NCBI RefSeq assembly: GCF_003985155.1
Contig: NZ_ML133687.1
Coordinates: 868,001-932,000 of the forward strand
Source of the DNA: Rhizobium vallis
Lineage (GTDB): Bacteria; Pseudomonadota; Alphaproteobacteria; Rhizobiales; Rhizobiaceae
DNA: 64,000 nucleotides
Direction: 5' to 3'
Part shown: positions 17,734 through 28,525 of the stretch, in pieces
Numbering within the stretch: the stretch's first letter is position 1
Layout: each line of letters begins with the position of its first letter
Program-made: the position numbers and the translations under genes
Notes under the pieces: generated by a model
Seen by the model: the letters and a program-made list of their open reading frames with translations, nothing else
Databases searched by the model: none
What the model was told of the DNA's origin: nothing

Positions 17734-18669
17734 TCAGCTATATGCCGAGATAAGCTGCGTCACCTGAGATCGCATCCATCGGCTGGCGGGATCATTGTCA
17801 CTTGCCGTCGACCAGACCATCGATATCGGGCTTACCGTTAGATCGAGGGGAACGTCGGCGACCGCCAAGCCGAACAGGCCGGCATACCGCTTCACGATTC
17901 TGGTCGGCAGGGTCGCGATCAAGGGCGCTTCCAGAACAGCGGTCAGCACAGTCAGGAATTCCGGCGCTGCCACCGACACGTCGAGCCGCACATTGATCCG
18001 CTTCAATGCATCATCAATGCAGCCTTCGATGGCGTCTTTCTGTGAAACCAGTGCATGCTTCAGCCCGACATAGCTGTCTCGGTCCAATGTTTCGGGTAGA
18101 TCGAGAAGCTTCGGATTGTAGCAACACATCAGCGATTGCTCGAACAGCAGGCTCCGCCGATGTCTGTTGTTGCCGTCATCGTAGCAGCCGACGCCGAGAT
18201 CGATGACGTTGTCGTCCAGAAGCTTGTGGACCATCTCTGGATCGACCGCGCGGGCGAGTACCCTGATGCCGGGCGCCGTTTCGTTCAACATAGCGGCGAG
18301 GCGCGGCACGAGCAGCACCTCAAGCTCGCTGGAAAAGCCGATGCGGAATATCTGTTCGGCCTCACCGGGCTCGAAGGTCGATGGCGTTACGATCGCCTGC
18401 TGCGTACGGCTGAGGATCTGCTCGACGGCCTCGGCGAAACGCAGTGCGCGATGGGTCGGCTGCATGACCTGACCGACACGCACGAACAACTCGTCCTGAA
18501 GCAATGTCCGAAGCGTTCCGAGATTGTGGCTCATGGCAGGCTGCTGGATTTTCAGACGAACAGCAGCCTTCGTCACGCTCCGCTCCTTCATCAGCGCATC
18601 GAATGCGACGAGCAGGTTCAGGTCGAAAGACCACAAATTGAAATGATCGATGGGGACAATTTCATTCAT
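17734..18669 (-). CDS. LysR-family transcriptional regulator
   Basis: A 311-residue regulator. The N-terminal winged helix-turn-helix reads LNLLVAFDALMKERSVTKAAVRLKIQQPAMSHNLGTLR (about 18-55), in the NodD/LinR-like subgroup style, followed by a substrate-binding domain. It is divergent from the MBL hydrolase across 88 nt that hold the palindrome GACAGCGCTGTC. By the usual LysR arrangement it should control that operon and itself. The inducer is unknown. Confidence 0.92.
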   Translation of the reverse strand: MNEIVPIDHFNLWSFDLNLLVAFDALMKERSVTKAAVRLKIQQPAMSHNLGTLRTLLQDELFVRVGQVMQPTHRALRFAEAVEQILSRTQQAIVTPSTFEPGEAEQIFRIGFSSELEVLLVPRLAAMLNETAPGIRVLARAVDPEMVHKLLDDNVIDLGVGCYDDGNNRHRRSLLFEQSLMCCYNPKLLDLPETLDRDSYVGLKHALVSQKDAIEGCIDDALKRINVRLDVSVAAPEFLTVLTAVLEAPLIATLPTRIVKRYAGLFGLAVADVPLDLTVSPISMVWSTASDNDPASRWMRSQVTQLISAYS

Positions 18670-18714
18670 CGATTTGATCGTTTCACGAATTCTCCCTATT
18701 GTCCACAGCCATCA

Positions 18715-18726
18715 GACAGCGCTGTC
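18715..18726. promoter_or_regulatory. 12-bp palindrome in LysR/MBL divergent promoter, candidate operator
   Basis: GACAGCGCTGTC is a perfect dyad lying 31 nt upstream of the MBL start and 45 nt upstream of the LysR start. Position and symmetry suggest an operator. It does not fit the T-N11-A LysR box cleanly. Confidence 0.4.
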
Positions 18727-18757
18727 CCGATCCCAGTTCAACTCGAAAGGAAGTTCC

Positions 18758-19651
18758 ATGAGCGATCTTGGAAAGGAATATCGTATTGCCGGCGTGACGG
18801 TGAGAAAGGTGCAGGAGCAATATCTGCATAACGTGCCGCCGTCGTTTCTCTATCCGGATGCTGGTTCTGAGGAGATCAAGGCGGTCGAGCCGCGGCTTTC
18901 CGCCGTTGATATGGAAGAGGGCCGCGATGCCCTTGTGGTGAGCATACATAGTTGGCTTGTGAGAACGCCCGACCACGTCATCCTGATCGATACGAGCTCG
19001 GGCAACGACAAGGAAAGACCGCGTAACCCAAGCTTCCATCAACAGACCATCCCGTTTCTCGACAGGCTGCGCCAGGCGGGTGTCGGGCCGGAAGACGTCG
19101 ACTTCGTCATCAATACTCATCTCCACGTCGATCATTCCGGCTGGAATACCGTGCTTGAGGACGGAAGATGGATTCCCACCTTCAAAAATGCGCGCTACAT
19201 CTTCCCGCGCGCCGAGCAGGAATACTACTCGTCAACGGCAAGCCACAACGACGTCAACATTCCGAGTTCCGGCGTCTATGAAGACAGCGTGCGGCCCGTG
19301 ATCGAGGCGGGGCTTGCGGATTTCATCGACAGTGCTGGCGGTCCTTTCCTGGATCGCTTCACCTTCTTGCCGACACCTGGCCACAGCATCGGCCACATGT
19401 CCGTTCTGCTGGAATCGGACAATGAAGCGGCGATTTTTGCCGGCGATGTCATGCACCATCCGATCCAAGTGGAGCGTCCCGACCTCAACACGGTGTTCTG
19501 CGAATTCCTGGATCAGGCTGGCCAGTCCAGACGGCGTGTCCTCGAGCTCGCAGCTGATAATCGCGCCATTTACTTCTCCACGCATTTCCCCGGCTCGTCT
19601 GCTGGTTATGTGACTCGCGACGGCGAAAAATTCAGGTGGTCCTATGTCTGA
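18758..19651 (+). CDS. Metallo-beta-lactamase fold hydrolase (lactonase-like)
   Basis: A 297-residue protein; the ATG at 18758 follows AAAGGAAG. The zinc-binding motif HxHxDH is intact (NTHLHVDHSGWN), with later ligands in PTPGHSIGHMSVLL, FAGDVMHHPIQ and STHFPGSSAGYV. The overall layout resembles quorum-quenching lactonases (AttM/AiiA group) and other small-ester hydrolases of the MBL fold. The true substrate is unknown. Its stop overlaps the next gene by 8 nt, implying coupled translation. Confidence 0.9.
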   Translation: MSDLGKEYRIAGVTVRKVQEQYLHNVPPSFLYPDAGSEEIKAVEPRLSAVDMEEGRDALVVSIHSWLVRTPDHVILIDTSSGNDKERPRNPSFHQQTIPFLDRLRQAGVGPEDVDFVINTHLHVDHSGWNTVLEDGRWIPTFKNARYIFPRAEQEYYSSTASHNDVNIPSSGVYEDSVRPVIEAGLADFIDSAGGPFLDRFTFLPTPGHSIGHMSVLLESDNEAAIFAGDVMHHPIQVERPDLNTVFCEFLDQAGQSRRRVLELAADNRAIYFSTHFPGSSAGYVTRDGEKFRWSYV

Positions 19652-20651
19652 GAACAAGCTCGCATCTTCAGCTTTTGACGCAGGCGAGATCGTATTCGAC
19701 GAGCATTACGTCGATAGCGGAACCGACGGCATCAAGCTCTATCTCCGCAATAAGCGAAGGAAAGATCACAAGACCTTTCTCGCCGAGAAGACAATCGTGA
19801 TGGTGCACGGGGCGACCTTCTCGTCCGGAAGTCTTTACGATGTTCCCTTCAACGGGATGTCCTTCATCGACTTCCTCGCTCATCAAGGCTTCGATGTCTT
19901 TGCGGTCGATGTCAGAGGCTATGGAAAATCGACCCGCCCGCCGGAAATGCAGGCGGAGCCCGATCTCAACCCGCCGCTTGTCGCTACCGACACCGGCGTC
20001 ACGGACTTCGCAACGGCTGTCGATTTCGTCCTTCGACTGCGCGGTTTGAAGGCTGTCAACGTCTTCGCCATGTCGTGGGGCGGCACCGTGGCCGGCGCAT
20101 ATGCTGCGCGCAACGGCGACAAGGTCGTCAAGCTCGCGCTACTCGCGCCGCAATGGCTGAGCGACGTTCCCATCCCGATCGACCAGGGTGGCGTCCTCGG
20201 TTCCTACCGGCTTGTTCCGGTCCAGGCGGCCTTGGCGCGTTGGCTGAGCACCGCACCCGAACGCGCGCGTGAACGTCTTGTGCCGGAGGGCTGGTTCGAC
20301 CTCTGGGCCAAACTGACCCTTTCCGAGGAGACGTCGCAGGCTGACAGGGAGCAGGGCAAACTCCGGGCTACCAACGGGCCGATCCAGGATATCCGGACCT
20401 ATTGGCGGGCTGGAAATCCCTACTATCGGCCGGGCGAGATTCGCGCGCCGGTGCTGCTGTTGCACGGTGAATGGGACATCGACGTCCCGCTTGATCTGGC
20501 GCGGGCCTATTTCGAGCAGCTGACCGGCGCCTCCTACAAGCGATGGGTGGAAATCGGGGAGGCGACGCACCTCGCCCTGATGGAAAGCAACCGCATGCAG
20601 GCCTATTCCGAGGTTGCCCGCTTCTTCGATGAAACCTTCCAACCGGAATAG
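19644..20651 (+). CDS. Alpha/beta hydrolase
   Basis: A 335-residue enzyme beginning inside the end of the MBL gene. The oxyanion region is VMVHGATFSSG, the nucleophile elbow AMSWGGT (Ser in a sm-x-Ser-x-Gly turn with Ala in place of the usual first Gly), the acid EWDIDVP and the histidine GEATHLAL, so the catalytic triad is complete. No signal peptide. With the MBL hydrolase it probably acts in sequence on one ester or lactone substrate; this is inference from the overlap. Confidence 0.9.
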   Translation: MSENKLASSAFDAGEIVFDEHYVDSGTDGIKLYLRNKRRKDHKTFLAEKTIVMVHGATFSSGSLYDVPFNGMSFIDFLAHQGFDVFAVDVRGYGKSTRPPEMQAEPDLNPPLVATDTGVTDFATAVDFVLRLRGLKAVNVFAMSWGGTVAGAYAARNGDKVVKLALLAPQWLSDVPIPIDQGGVLGSYRLVPVQAALARWLSTAPERARERLVPEGWFDLWAKLTLSEETSQADREQGKLRATNGPIQDIRTYWRAGNPYYRPGEIRAPVLLLHGEWDIDVPLDLARAYFEQLTGASYKRWVEIGEATHLALMESNRMQAYSEVARFFDETFQPE

Positions 20652-20744
20652 AATTTGAACGAGTGGGCTCCGGGATCAAATCCGGGCTCGCTTCCTCCAT
20701 CAGCCTGCCGCAAGCTCGGCGCGGCCATCAAGTCACTCGTTCCC

Positions 20745-21677
20745 ATGACAATACTGATCAACGCCATCTTGGATGCCGGACGAAGTGCCGTCGACATCGC
20801 GATATTCACCTTTCTGCCGTTGATGATCGTGACATTCTCGCTGATGCGCTATCTCGAGGGTATGAGCGCCTTGCGATGGATGGCCGGCAAGGCCGACCCA
20901 CTCTTCCGATTGTTCGGTCTGGACGGTTTCGGAGCCTTGGCGATTATCCAGCTCAGCCTTGTCAGTTCGGCTGCTCCGGTCGCGGCCCTGTCGCTCATGG
21001 CGCACAAACGGACATCGGAGCGATTCATGGCCGCCGCCTTTGCCGCGGTGCTTGCGGCCGCGCCGGCAAATGCCAGTTTGCCGCTAGCAAGCCTCGGTGT
21101 CGATCCCGGCTTGATCATCGTCAACGGTCTTTGCGGAGCGCTTGTGGCGTCCACTCTCGCTTGCTGGATGATTGGACGCCGTTCCTTGTTTGAAACGGTC
21201 TGTTCCCGTGACACGGCCGATGACCACGTCGCCGCAAGACGCGATCTGCTGGCGGCGATCAACCGCGGTGGCGCAGATGCCGTTCGGGTCATTTCGGCAA
21301 TTCTGCCGGTGCTCGTGATCTCCCTGGCGATGGTGAGGCTAATCCAAAGCACAGGCGCACTTTCGGTCTTCACGTCCGTTGCGCAGCCGTTGCTTCAGTT
21401 GCTCGGCGTCTCGCAGCAGGATGTCCTGTTCTTCCTCACAAAGTGCCTGGCAGGGTCGAGCGCAGCGGTCACGCTGTTACTCGACCTCCACAAGGAGCAG
21501 GGCCTTGCGCCTGAGAAGATCATTCACGGGTCCGCATTTCTGCTAAACCCTCTCGACGTTCCCGGTCTTTCCATCCTGATCGCTTCGGTGCCGGCGCTCA
21601 GGCCGGTGGCAGGCGTCGCCGTCGTGAGCGCATTGGCCGGGATCGTTGTCCGCACGGCGCTGCTGTCCTGGTTTTAA
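20745..21677 (+). CDS. Nucleoside recognition (Gate) domain membrane protein
   Basis: About 310 residues from ATG 20745; an in-frame TTG at 20655 would add 30 polar residues, and neither start has a strong ribosome binding site. About eight hydrophobic segments and Gate-type repeats, such as LSLVSSAAPVAALSLMAHK and FLTKCLAGSSAAVTLLLDLHKE, match the nucleoside recognition/SpmA-SpmB family of unknown transport function. It follows the hydrolase by 93 nt and likely ends the LysR-controlled operon. Confidence 0.8.
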   Translation: MTILINAILDAGRSAVDIAIFTFLPLMIVTFSLMRYLEGMSALRWMAGKADPLFRLFGLDGFGALAIIQLSLVSSAAPVAALSLMAHKRTSERFMAAAFAAVLAAAPANASLPLASLGVDPGLIIVNGLCGALVASTLACWMIGRRSLFETVCSRDTADDHVAARRDLLAAINRGGADAVRVISAILPVLVISLAMVRLIQSTGALSVFTSVAQPLLQLLGVSQQDVLFFLTKCLAGSSAAVTLLLDLHKEQGLAPEKIIHGSAFLLNPLDVPGLSILIASVPALRPVAGVAVVSALAGIVVRTALLSWF

Positions 21678-21697
21678 AGCCGACGCGCTCCGGCTTT
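21676..21697. terminator. Hairpin between convergent Gate gene and rarD
   Basis: AAAGCCG / CGGCTTT forms a 7-bp stem with an 8-nt loop, starting within the Gate gene's TAA stop. A-rich on one side and T-rich on the other, it could act on both strands, though the T-run is short. Confidence 0.5.
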
Positions 21698-21752
21698 CGA
21701 TGGTTCGATCGTTACGTAGCAACGACGACATCCGTTGGACAGGGACTCCGAA

Positions 21753-22667
21753 CTAGCGCCCGCGGCTACCCTTCAGCATCGACCAGCTATAGAGGAACAG
21801 CCCTGCCCAGATCAGCGGGAAGGCGATCATGCGAGCTGTGCCGAGCGGCTCGTGAAAGGCGAAGACGGCGATCAGGAAGATCATCGTCGGCGCGATATAC
21901 TGCATGATGCCGATCGTCGAGAGCTTCAGCAGCTTGGCGCCGTTTGCGTAAATCATCAGCGGCACGGCGGTGATGAGGCCGCAGCCGAGCAGCAGGGCCG
22001 TATCGGCAAGGCCGGTGCGATAGAGATGGCCTTGGCCGCTGCCGAATTCGAGATAGAGGATGTAGAGGAGGGCCGGTCCGCTGAGGAGCAGCACTTCGAG
22101 GAAGAACCCCTGGTTCGGTCCGAGCGGCAGCGTCTTGCGGAACAGGGCGTAAAAACCCCAGGAGATCGCTAGCGTCAGCGCCACCCACGGAATGCCGCCG
22201 CTATCGAATGCGAGAACGACGACGGCGAGGCCCGCAAGCGCGATCGCCGCAATCTGCAGCGGCTGCAGCTTCTCCTTGAGAAGCACCGATCCCAGGAAGA
22301 TGCTGAACAGCGGATTGATGAAATAGCCGAGTGCCGCATCGAGCGAGTGGCCGGCGCCGATCGCCCAAACGTAAGTGCCCCAGTTGACGGTGATCAGCGC
22401 CGCCGTCAGCGCCGCCATCGCCAGCATACGCGGCGAGCGGAGGGCTGCGCGGATATCCCCAGTGCGTCCGAGCACGATCAGCACGATGCCGGCCAGCGGC
22501 AGCGACCAGACGATGCGATGCGCAATCACCTCGGCCGGCGAAATATGCGCCAACGCCTTCATGTAGATCGGCAGGAAGCCCCAGAGCAGATAGGCCGTCA
22601 GCGCGAAGGCGAAACCGCGCGGACTGTCTTCGTTCTTAGCCAACGGGGCGGATACATCGGTCGACAT
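21753..22667 (-). CDS. rarD: RarD-type EamA permease
   Basis: A 304-residue inner-membrane protein with ten hydrophobic helices. RarD features include FALTAYLLWGFLPIYMKAL at the start, AHRIVWSLPLAG, NWGTYVWAIGAGHSLDAALGYFINPLF and GIMQYIAPTMIFLIAVFAFHE. It belongs to the drug/metabolite transporter superfamily; the substrate is unknown, and the historic link to chloramphenicol sensitivity is weak. Single gene. Confidence 0.92.
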   Translation of the reverse strand: MSTDVSAPLAKNEDSPRGFAFALTAYLLWGFLPIYMKALAHISPAEVIAHRIVWSLPLAGIVLIVLGRTGDIRAALRSPRMLAMAALTAALITVNWGTYVWAIGAGHSLDAALGYFINPLFSIFLGSVLLKEKLQPLQIAAIALAGLAVVVLAFDSGGIPWVALTLAISWGFYALFRKTLPLGPNQGFFLEVLLLSGPALLYILYLEFGSGQGHLYRTGLADTALLLGCGLITAVPLMIYANGAKLLKLSTIGIMQYIAPTMIFLIAVFAFHEPLGTARMIAFPLIWAGLFLYSWSMLKGSRGR

Positions 22668-22859
22668 CGAGTGTTTCCATCTTTGTTCTTCTTCTGATCC
22701 GGCCTAGCTTAAGCGCCGTGAATAGGCCAATTCATTTCGTTGAATGAAGCTTGAGAGAATTTGAAGCGCAAGACGCAGGCACGCATCGGCCGCACCGACG
22801 CCCGATGGGAACGGATGGTATTTGGACGGCGGTCTTTTCGCCGAACCGGCGGAATGGAC

Positions 22860-24476
22860 TTATTCCGCCGCGATCTTGCCTGCCAGCTGCCGATTCTTCA
22901 TCAGCTTGTAGATGACGGAGTCCATCAGCGCCTGGAACGAGGCGTCGATGATGTTATCCGAGACACCGACCGTCCACCAGCGCACGCCGTCGCTGTCGGT
23001 GGATTCGATCAGCACGCGGGTAATGGCTGCCGTGCCGCCGTTGAGGATACGCACCTTGAAATCGGCGAGCACCAGATCATCGATCTCGTGCTGATACTTG
23101 CCGAAATCCTTGCGCAGCGCGAGGTCGAGCGCGTTGACCGGTCCTTCGGCTTCAGCAACCGACATCAGTGTCTGGCCGTCGATGGTGATCTTCACCACGG
23201 CTTCCGAGACGATCTTGATGCGGCCGTGGGAATCGAAGCGCCGTTCGATCATCACCCGGAAACCGTCGATCGAGAAGAAATTGGGAATCGTGCCCAGGGT
23301 GCGGTGCGCCAACAGTTCGAAGCTCGCATCCGCGCCTTCATAGGCATAACCGGTCGCCTCGCGCTCCTTGACGATCGAGATCAGCAGATCGAGCTTCGGA
23401 TCGTCCTTGGCGACGATGATGCCCCGCCGCTTCAGCGCATTGATGAAATTCGCCTTGCCGCCCTGATCGGATACCATGACCTTGCGGAAATTGCCGACGC
23501 TTTCCGGCGGCACATGTTCGTAGGTGCGCGGGTCCTTGATCAGCGCCGAGGCGTGGATGCCGGCCTTGGTAGCGAAGGCGGAAGCGCCGACATAGGGCAT
23601 CTGATGGTCGGGCGAGCGGTTGAGAAGCTCATCGAAGGCATGCGAGAGCCGGGTGAGGTTGAGCAGCCGCTCCTCGTCGATCGCGGTTTCGAAACGCGAG
23701 ATATAGGTGCTCTTCAGCGCCAGGGTCGGGATCAGCGTCACCAGATTGGCATTGCCGCAGCGCTCGCCGATACCGTTTAGCGTGCCCTGGATCTGCCTGA
23801 CGCCGGCTTCGACGGCGGCAAGCGAATTGGCGACCGCCTGGCCGGTGTCGTTATGGGCGTGAATGCCCAGACAGTTGCCGGGTACGCCCGCTGCAATCAC
23901 CGCCTCGACGATCGCGCGCACTTCCGGCGGCTGCGCGCCGCCATTGGTGTCGCAGAGCACGACCCAGCGCGCGCCGCTCTCATAGGCGGTCTTGGCGCAG
24001 GCGAGCGCATAGGCCGGATTGGCCTTGAAGCCGTCGAAGAAATGCTCGCAATCGACGATCGCCTCCTTGCCGGCACCGACCGCCGCCTTGACGCTTTCGG
24101 CGATGCATTCGAGGTTTTCCTCATTGGTGCAGCCAAGCGCCACAGCGACGTGATAATCCCAGCTCTTGGCGACGAAACAGATGGCGTCGCTCTTTGCCTG
24201 CAGCAGCCCGGCAATGCCGGGATCGTTGGAGACCGAAACACCCGCCCGCTTCGTCATGCCGAAGGCGACGAAACTGGCCTGGCTGGTGCGCTTCTCGCTG
24301 AAGAAGGCGGTATCCGTCGGATTGGCGCCGGGATATCCGCCCTCGACATAGTCGAGGCCGAACTCGTCGAGCATGGTAGCGATCGCAATCTTGTCCTCGA
24401 CGGAAAAGTCGATGCCGGGCGTCTGCTGCCCGTCCCGGAGCGTCGTGTCGAAGAGGTAGATTTTTTCCTTGGTCAC
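22860..24476 (-). CDS. cimA: Citramalate synthase
   Basis: About 538 residues. AGGAGG is followed by two in-frame GTG codons at 24479 and 24476; the second has the better spacing and gives VTKEKIYLFDTTLRDGQQTPG. The HMGL-like catalytic domain (DTTLRDG, HAHNDTGQAVANSL, NGIGERCGNANL) is followed by a linker and a LeuA-type C-terminal regulatory domain. CimA condenses pyruvate and acetyl-CoA to (R)-citramalate, a threonine-independent route to 2-ketobutyrate for isoleucine. The closely related family of 2-isopropylmalate synthases is shorter at the N-terminus and differs in motif, so CimA is preferred. Confidence 0.9.
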   Translation of the reverse strand: MTKEKIYLFDTTLRDGQQTPGIDFSVEDKIAIATMLDEFGLDYVEGGYPGANPTDTAFFSEKRTSQASFVAFGMTKRAGVSVSNDPGIAGLLQAKSDAICFVAKSWDYHVAVALGCTNEENLECIAESVKAAVGAGKEAIVDCEHFFDGFKANPAYALACAKTAYESGARWVVLCDTNGGAQPPEVRAIVEAVIAAGVPGNCLGIHAHNDTGQAVANSLAAVEAGVRQIQGTLNGIGERCGNANLVTLIPTLALKSTYISRFETAIDEERLLNLTRLSHAFDELLNRSPDHQMPYVGASAFATKAGIHASALIKDPRTYEHVPPESVGNFRKVMVSDQGGKANFINALKRRGIIVAKDDPKLDLLISIVKEREATGYAYEGADASFELLAHRTLGTIPNFFSIDGFRVMIERRFDSHGRIKIVSEAVVKITIDGQTLMSVAEAEGPVNALDLALRKDFGKYQHEIDDLVLADFKVRILNGGTAAITRVLIESTDSDGVRWWTVGVSDNIIDASFQALMDSVIYKLMKNRQLAGKIAAE

Positions 24477-24534
24477 CACGATGCCTCCTGGGCATTGAAT
24501 GCTTTTATCCGAGGCGTACACACGGCTTGCAGCA

Positions 24535-25966
<1,432 letters not shown>

Positions 25967-25970
<4 letters not shown>

Positions 25971-26452
25971 GGAATTCTCCGTGGCCAATGGGAAGTGTCG
26001 TGATCGGGGTGCTGATGATTACTTGCCGCGATCGCGTTTTCGCGCTCGGGCGTTTCAGGCTCGGCTTCCACCGGCAGCCCGTCGAGGGCGTGAAACCAGG
26101 ACATCTTGCGGCCGGTGTTGGATTGCATCACGGGCTTGACCGCATCGGGATTGTCCAGCGAGCCGAGCGTGATGTTGATGAAATCAGCTCCCGGAATGTC
26201 GTAGAACAGCGGCGTGCCGCAATCGCCGCAGAAGCCGCGCCGGACGAGATCGGAAGAGTTGAACCATTTCGGCTCGCTGCGCGTCAGCTCAAACTGCTCA
26301 CGCTTGGCCGCCGCGAGCGGCAGGAAATAGTTGCCGGCCGCCTTCTGACACATGCGGCAATGGCAGATATGGGGGTAGCCGAGTTCGCCACTGGCCCGAT
26401 AACGAACCGCGCCGCACTGACATCCGCCCGTTTGCTCTGCTGTTTCCATCAT
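25967..26452 (-). CDS. GFA-family zinc protein, copy 2
   Basis: About 161 residues from ATG 26452 (a second ATG follows at 26449); GAGGA lies upstream and the start overlaps the stop of copy 3. Cysteine pattern: TGGCQCGAVRY, CHCRMCQKAAGN, GFCGDCGTPLFY. The tail HQHPDHDTSHWP matches those of the other copies. Its sequence differs clearly from the neighbours, so the tandem is an old duplication. Confidence 0.9.
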
Positions 26453-26925
26453 GCGCGGTCCTCTGGCGGCCAGACCGGCGTATCGTGGTCTGGATGCTGA
26501 TAGGAAACGAGTTCGTGCAGGAAGGAGCCCGCCGTCAGATCCGCCTCGGTTCGCTCTCCGGGCAGTTCGTGCAGATGATCGACGAATCCGATCTTGCCTT
26601 CCACACCCCATTGAATGGTCGGGGGAAGGGATGCCGGATCGTCGAAGGTGCCCGCGGCAACCGCCATTCCATCCGGCGCCTCATAGGTCAGCGGCGTGCC
26701 GCAGTCGCCGCAGAAACCGCGCTCGACCAAGTTGGAAGAGCGGAATTTCTTGCGTTGGCCCCGTGTCCACTCGAATTCCATTCCGCGCACAGAAACCAAC
26801 GGGGCGTAGTAGGCGCCGAACGCCTTCTGGCACATGCGGCAATGACAGATCGAGGAATCCGATGGCGTCCCTCGCGCCCGAAACCGGATCGCACCGCACT
26901 GGCATCCGCCGGTATAGGTATTCAT
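26449..26925 (-). CDS. GFA-family zinc protein, copy 3
   Basis: A 158-residue protein, first gene of the tandem. Pattern: TGGCQCGAIRF, CHCRMCQKAFGA, GFCGDCGTPLTY, with tail YQHPDHDTPVWPP. The start at ATG 26925 lies 39 nt from the palindromic element, which separates this operon from cysS. Confidence 0.9.
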   Translation of the reverse strand: MNTYTGGCQCGAIRFRARGTPSDSSICHCRMCQKAFGAYYAPLVSVRGMEFEWTRGQRKKFRSSNLVERGFCGDCGTPLTYEAPDGMAVAAGTFDDPASLPPTIQWGVEGKIGFVDHLHELPGERTEADLTAGSFLHELVSYQHPDHDTPVWPPEDRA

Positions 26926-26963
26926 CGACTATTCCCCCCTTGGGATTCCAGCCTGGACGCCGA

Positions 26964-27114
26964 GACCCCTCCCAACCCTCCCCACAAGGGGGAGGGCTCT
27001 CTCGTGCCACGGCCTTCGGTTCCAACTCGAATGTTTGTTGTTGTAGGGAGGTCGCGCCCGAGCAGCGCGGCACGGTAGCCCCTCCCCCTTGTGGGGAGGG
27101 GTTGGGGAGGGGTC
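26964..27114. repeat. Rhizobial-type palindromic intergenic element
   Basis: Left arm 26964-26998 (GACCCCTCCCAACCCTCCCC...) and right arm 27077-27114 are near-perfect inverted copies of about 35 and 38 bases. The stem is continued inward by CGTGCC / GGCACG, with a roughly 60-base central part. It fills most of the gap between cysS and the GFA operon. GC-rich mosaic palindromes of this look are scattered in Rhizobium genomes; the exact family name (RIME-like) is my inference. Confidence 0.75.
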
Positions 27115-27133
27115 TTATCCCAACACACCACTC

Positions 27134-28525
27134 TCACCGCTTCACTTCCCACGTCGTCACACGCTCGCCCGTCACAGCATCCTTGCCGTCCTTCAGCTGG
27201 ATGCCCTTTGCCGTCAGTTCGTCGCGGATCTTGTCGGCCTCGGCGAAGTTTTTCGCCTTCAGCATTTCGAGACGCATGGCCACCAGCGCATCGACCGCCG
27301 CTGCGACGGCTTCGTCGATTTCGGCCTTCTTCGGCAGCAGGCCGAGGAGGGCGGCCGTTGCGGCAAAGGTGGCGGCGGCAGTGGGATCGGTGTGAGCGGC
27401 CTGCGCCAGGGCATGCAATGCCTGCACCGCCGCGACCGTGTTGAGATCGTCGGCGAGAGCATTCAGCACGGTCTCGTCGGGCGCCGCATCGCCGGCTTCC
27501 GTCGCCGGCCATTTGGCCAGCAGTCGTTCTGCCTCTTCCAGCCGCTTGACCGAGAAATCGATCGGCTCGCGGTAATGGGTCATCAGCATGGCGAGCCGCA
27601 GTACCTCGCCCGGCCACCGCCGACCGCCGAAAGTCTGCGTGTGCAGCAGATCGTAGATGGTGACGAAATTGCCTTCGGACTTCGACATCTTGCGGCCTTC
27701 GACCTGCACGAAGCCGTTGTGCATCCAGACGTTCGCCATCACCTCGGTCCCGTGGGCGCAGCGCGACTGGGCGATTTCGTTTTCATGGTGCGGAAAGATC
27801 AGGTCCAGCCCGCCGCCGTGAATATCGAAGACATCGCCGAGATAGCGCCTGCTCATCGCCGAGCATTCGATATGCCAGCCCGGCCGGCCGCGGCCCCATG
27901 GGCTTTCCCAGCCGGGTTCGTTATCGCTCGACAGTTTCCAGAGCACGAAATCGCCCGGGTTCTTCTTGTGCGCATCGACGGCGACGCGGGCGCCGGCCTG
28001 CTGCTCGTCGAGCGGGCGCTTCGAGAGCTGGCCGTAATCCGCCATGGACTTGGTGTCGAATAGCACTTCGCCTGATGCCACATAGGCATGGCCGTTGCCG
28101 ATCAGCTTCTGGATGATCTCGATCATCTCTTCGATATTGTCGGTGGCGCGCGGCTCGACGCCCGGCTCGAGGCAGCCGAGTTCGGCGACATCGGCGTGAA
28201 ACTGCGTCTCGGTCTTCTCCGTCACCGCCCGGATCGCTTCATTGAGCGGAAGACCCGGATGATCTCTCAGCGCCCGCGCATTGATTTTGTCGTCGACGTC
28301 GGTGATGTTGCGGGCATAGGTGACGTGATTTTCGCCGTAGACATGGCGCAGCAGCCGGAACAGCACGTCGAAGACGATGACCGGCCGGGCATTGCCAATA
28401 TGGGCGAAGTCATAGACCGTCGGGCCGCAGACATACATGCGGACGTTCTCGGCATCGATCGGCTTGAAGACCGATTTCTCCCGCGTCAGCGTATTGTACA
28501 GCTTCAGTTCCGGCGTGCCGCCCAT
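27134..28525 (-). CDS. cysS: Cysteine--tRNA ligase
   Basis: A 463-residue class I synthetase. The ATG at 28525 follows GGGAGAG; a longer frame upstream has no domain character. Visible motifs are [19 protein letters not shown] (zinc Cys and HIGH-type site), [10 protein letters not shown] and HHENEIAQS (zinc ligands), and KMSKS in [10 protein letters not shown]. It charges tRNA-Cys in the cytoplasm. The C-terminal domain is Ala-rich and ends 20 nt before the palindromic element. Confidence 0.96.
   Translation of the reverse strand: MGGTPELKLYNTLTREKSVFKPIDAENVRMYVCGPTVYDFAHIGNARPVIVFDVLFRLLRHVYGENHVTYARNITDVDDKINARALRDHPGLPLNEAIRAVTEKTETQFHADVAELGCLEPGVEPRATDNIEEMIEIIQKLIGNGHAYVASGEVLFDTKSMADYGQLSKRPLDEQQAGARVAVDAHKKNPGDFVLWKLSSDNEPGWESPWGRGRPGWHIECSAMSRRYLGDVFDIHGGGLDLIFPHHENEIAQSRCAHGTEVMANVWMHNGFVQVEGRKMSKSEGNFVTIYDLLHTQTFGGRRWPGEVLRLAMLMTHYREPIDFSVKRLEEAERLLAKWPATEAGDAAPDETVLNALADDLNTVAAVQALHALAQAAHTDPTAAATFAATAALLGLLPKKAEIDEAVAAAVDALVAMRLEMLKAKNFAEADKIRDELTAKGIQLKDGKDAVTGERVTTWEVKR

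Noticed and set aside
20655..20700. tRNA-like 3' end (GGGATCAAATCCGGG followed by TCCA)
   Set aside because: The apparent T-arm arms are not complementary and no D or anticodon arm can be built upstream, so it is neither a tRNA nor a supported attachment site.
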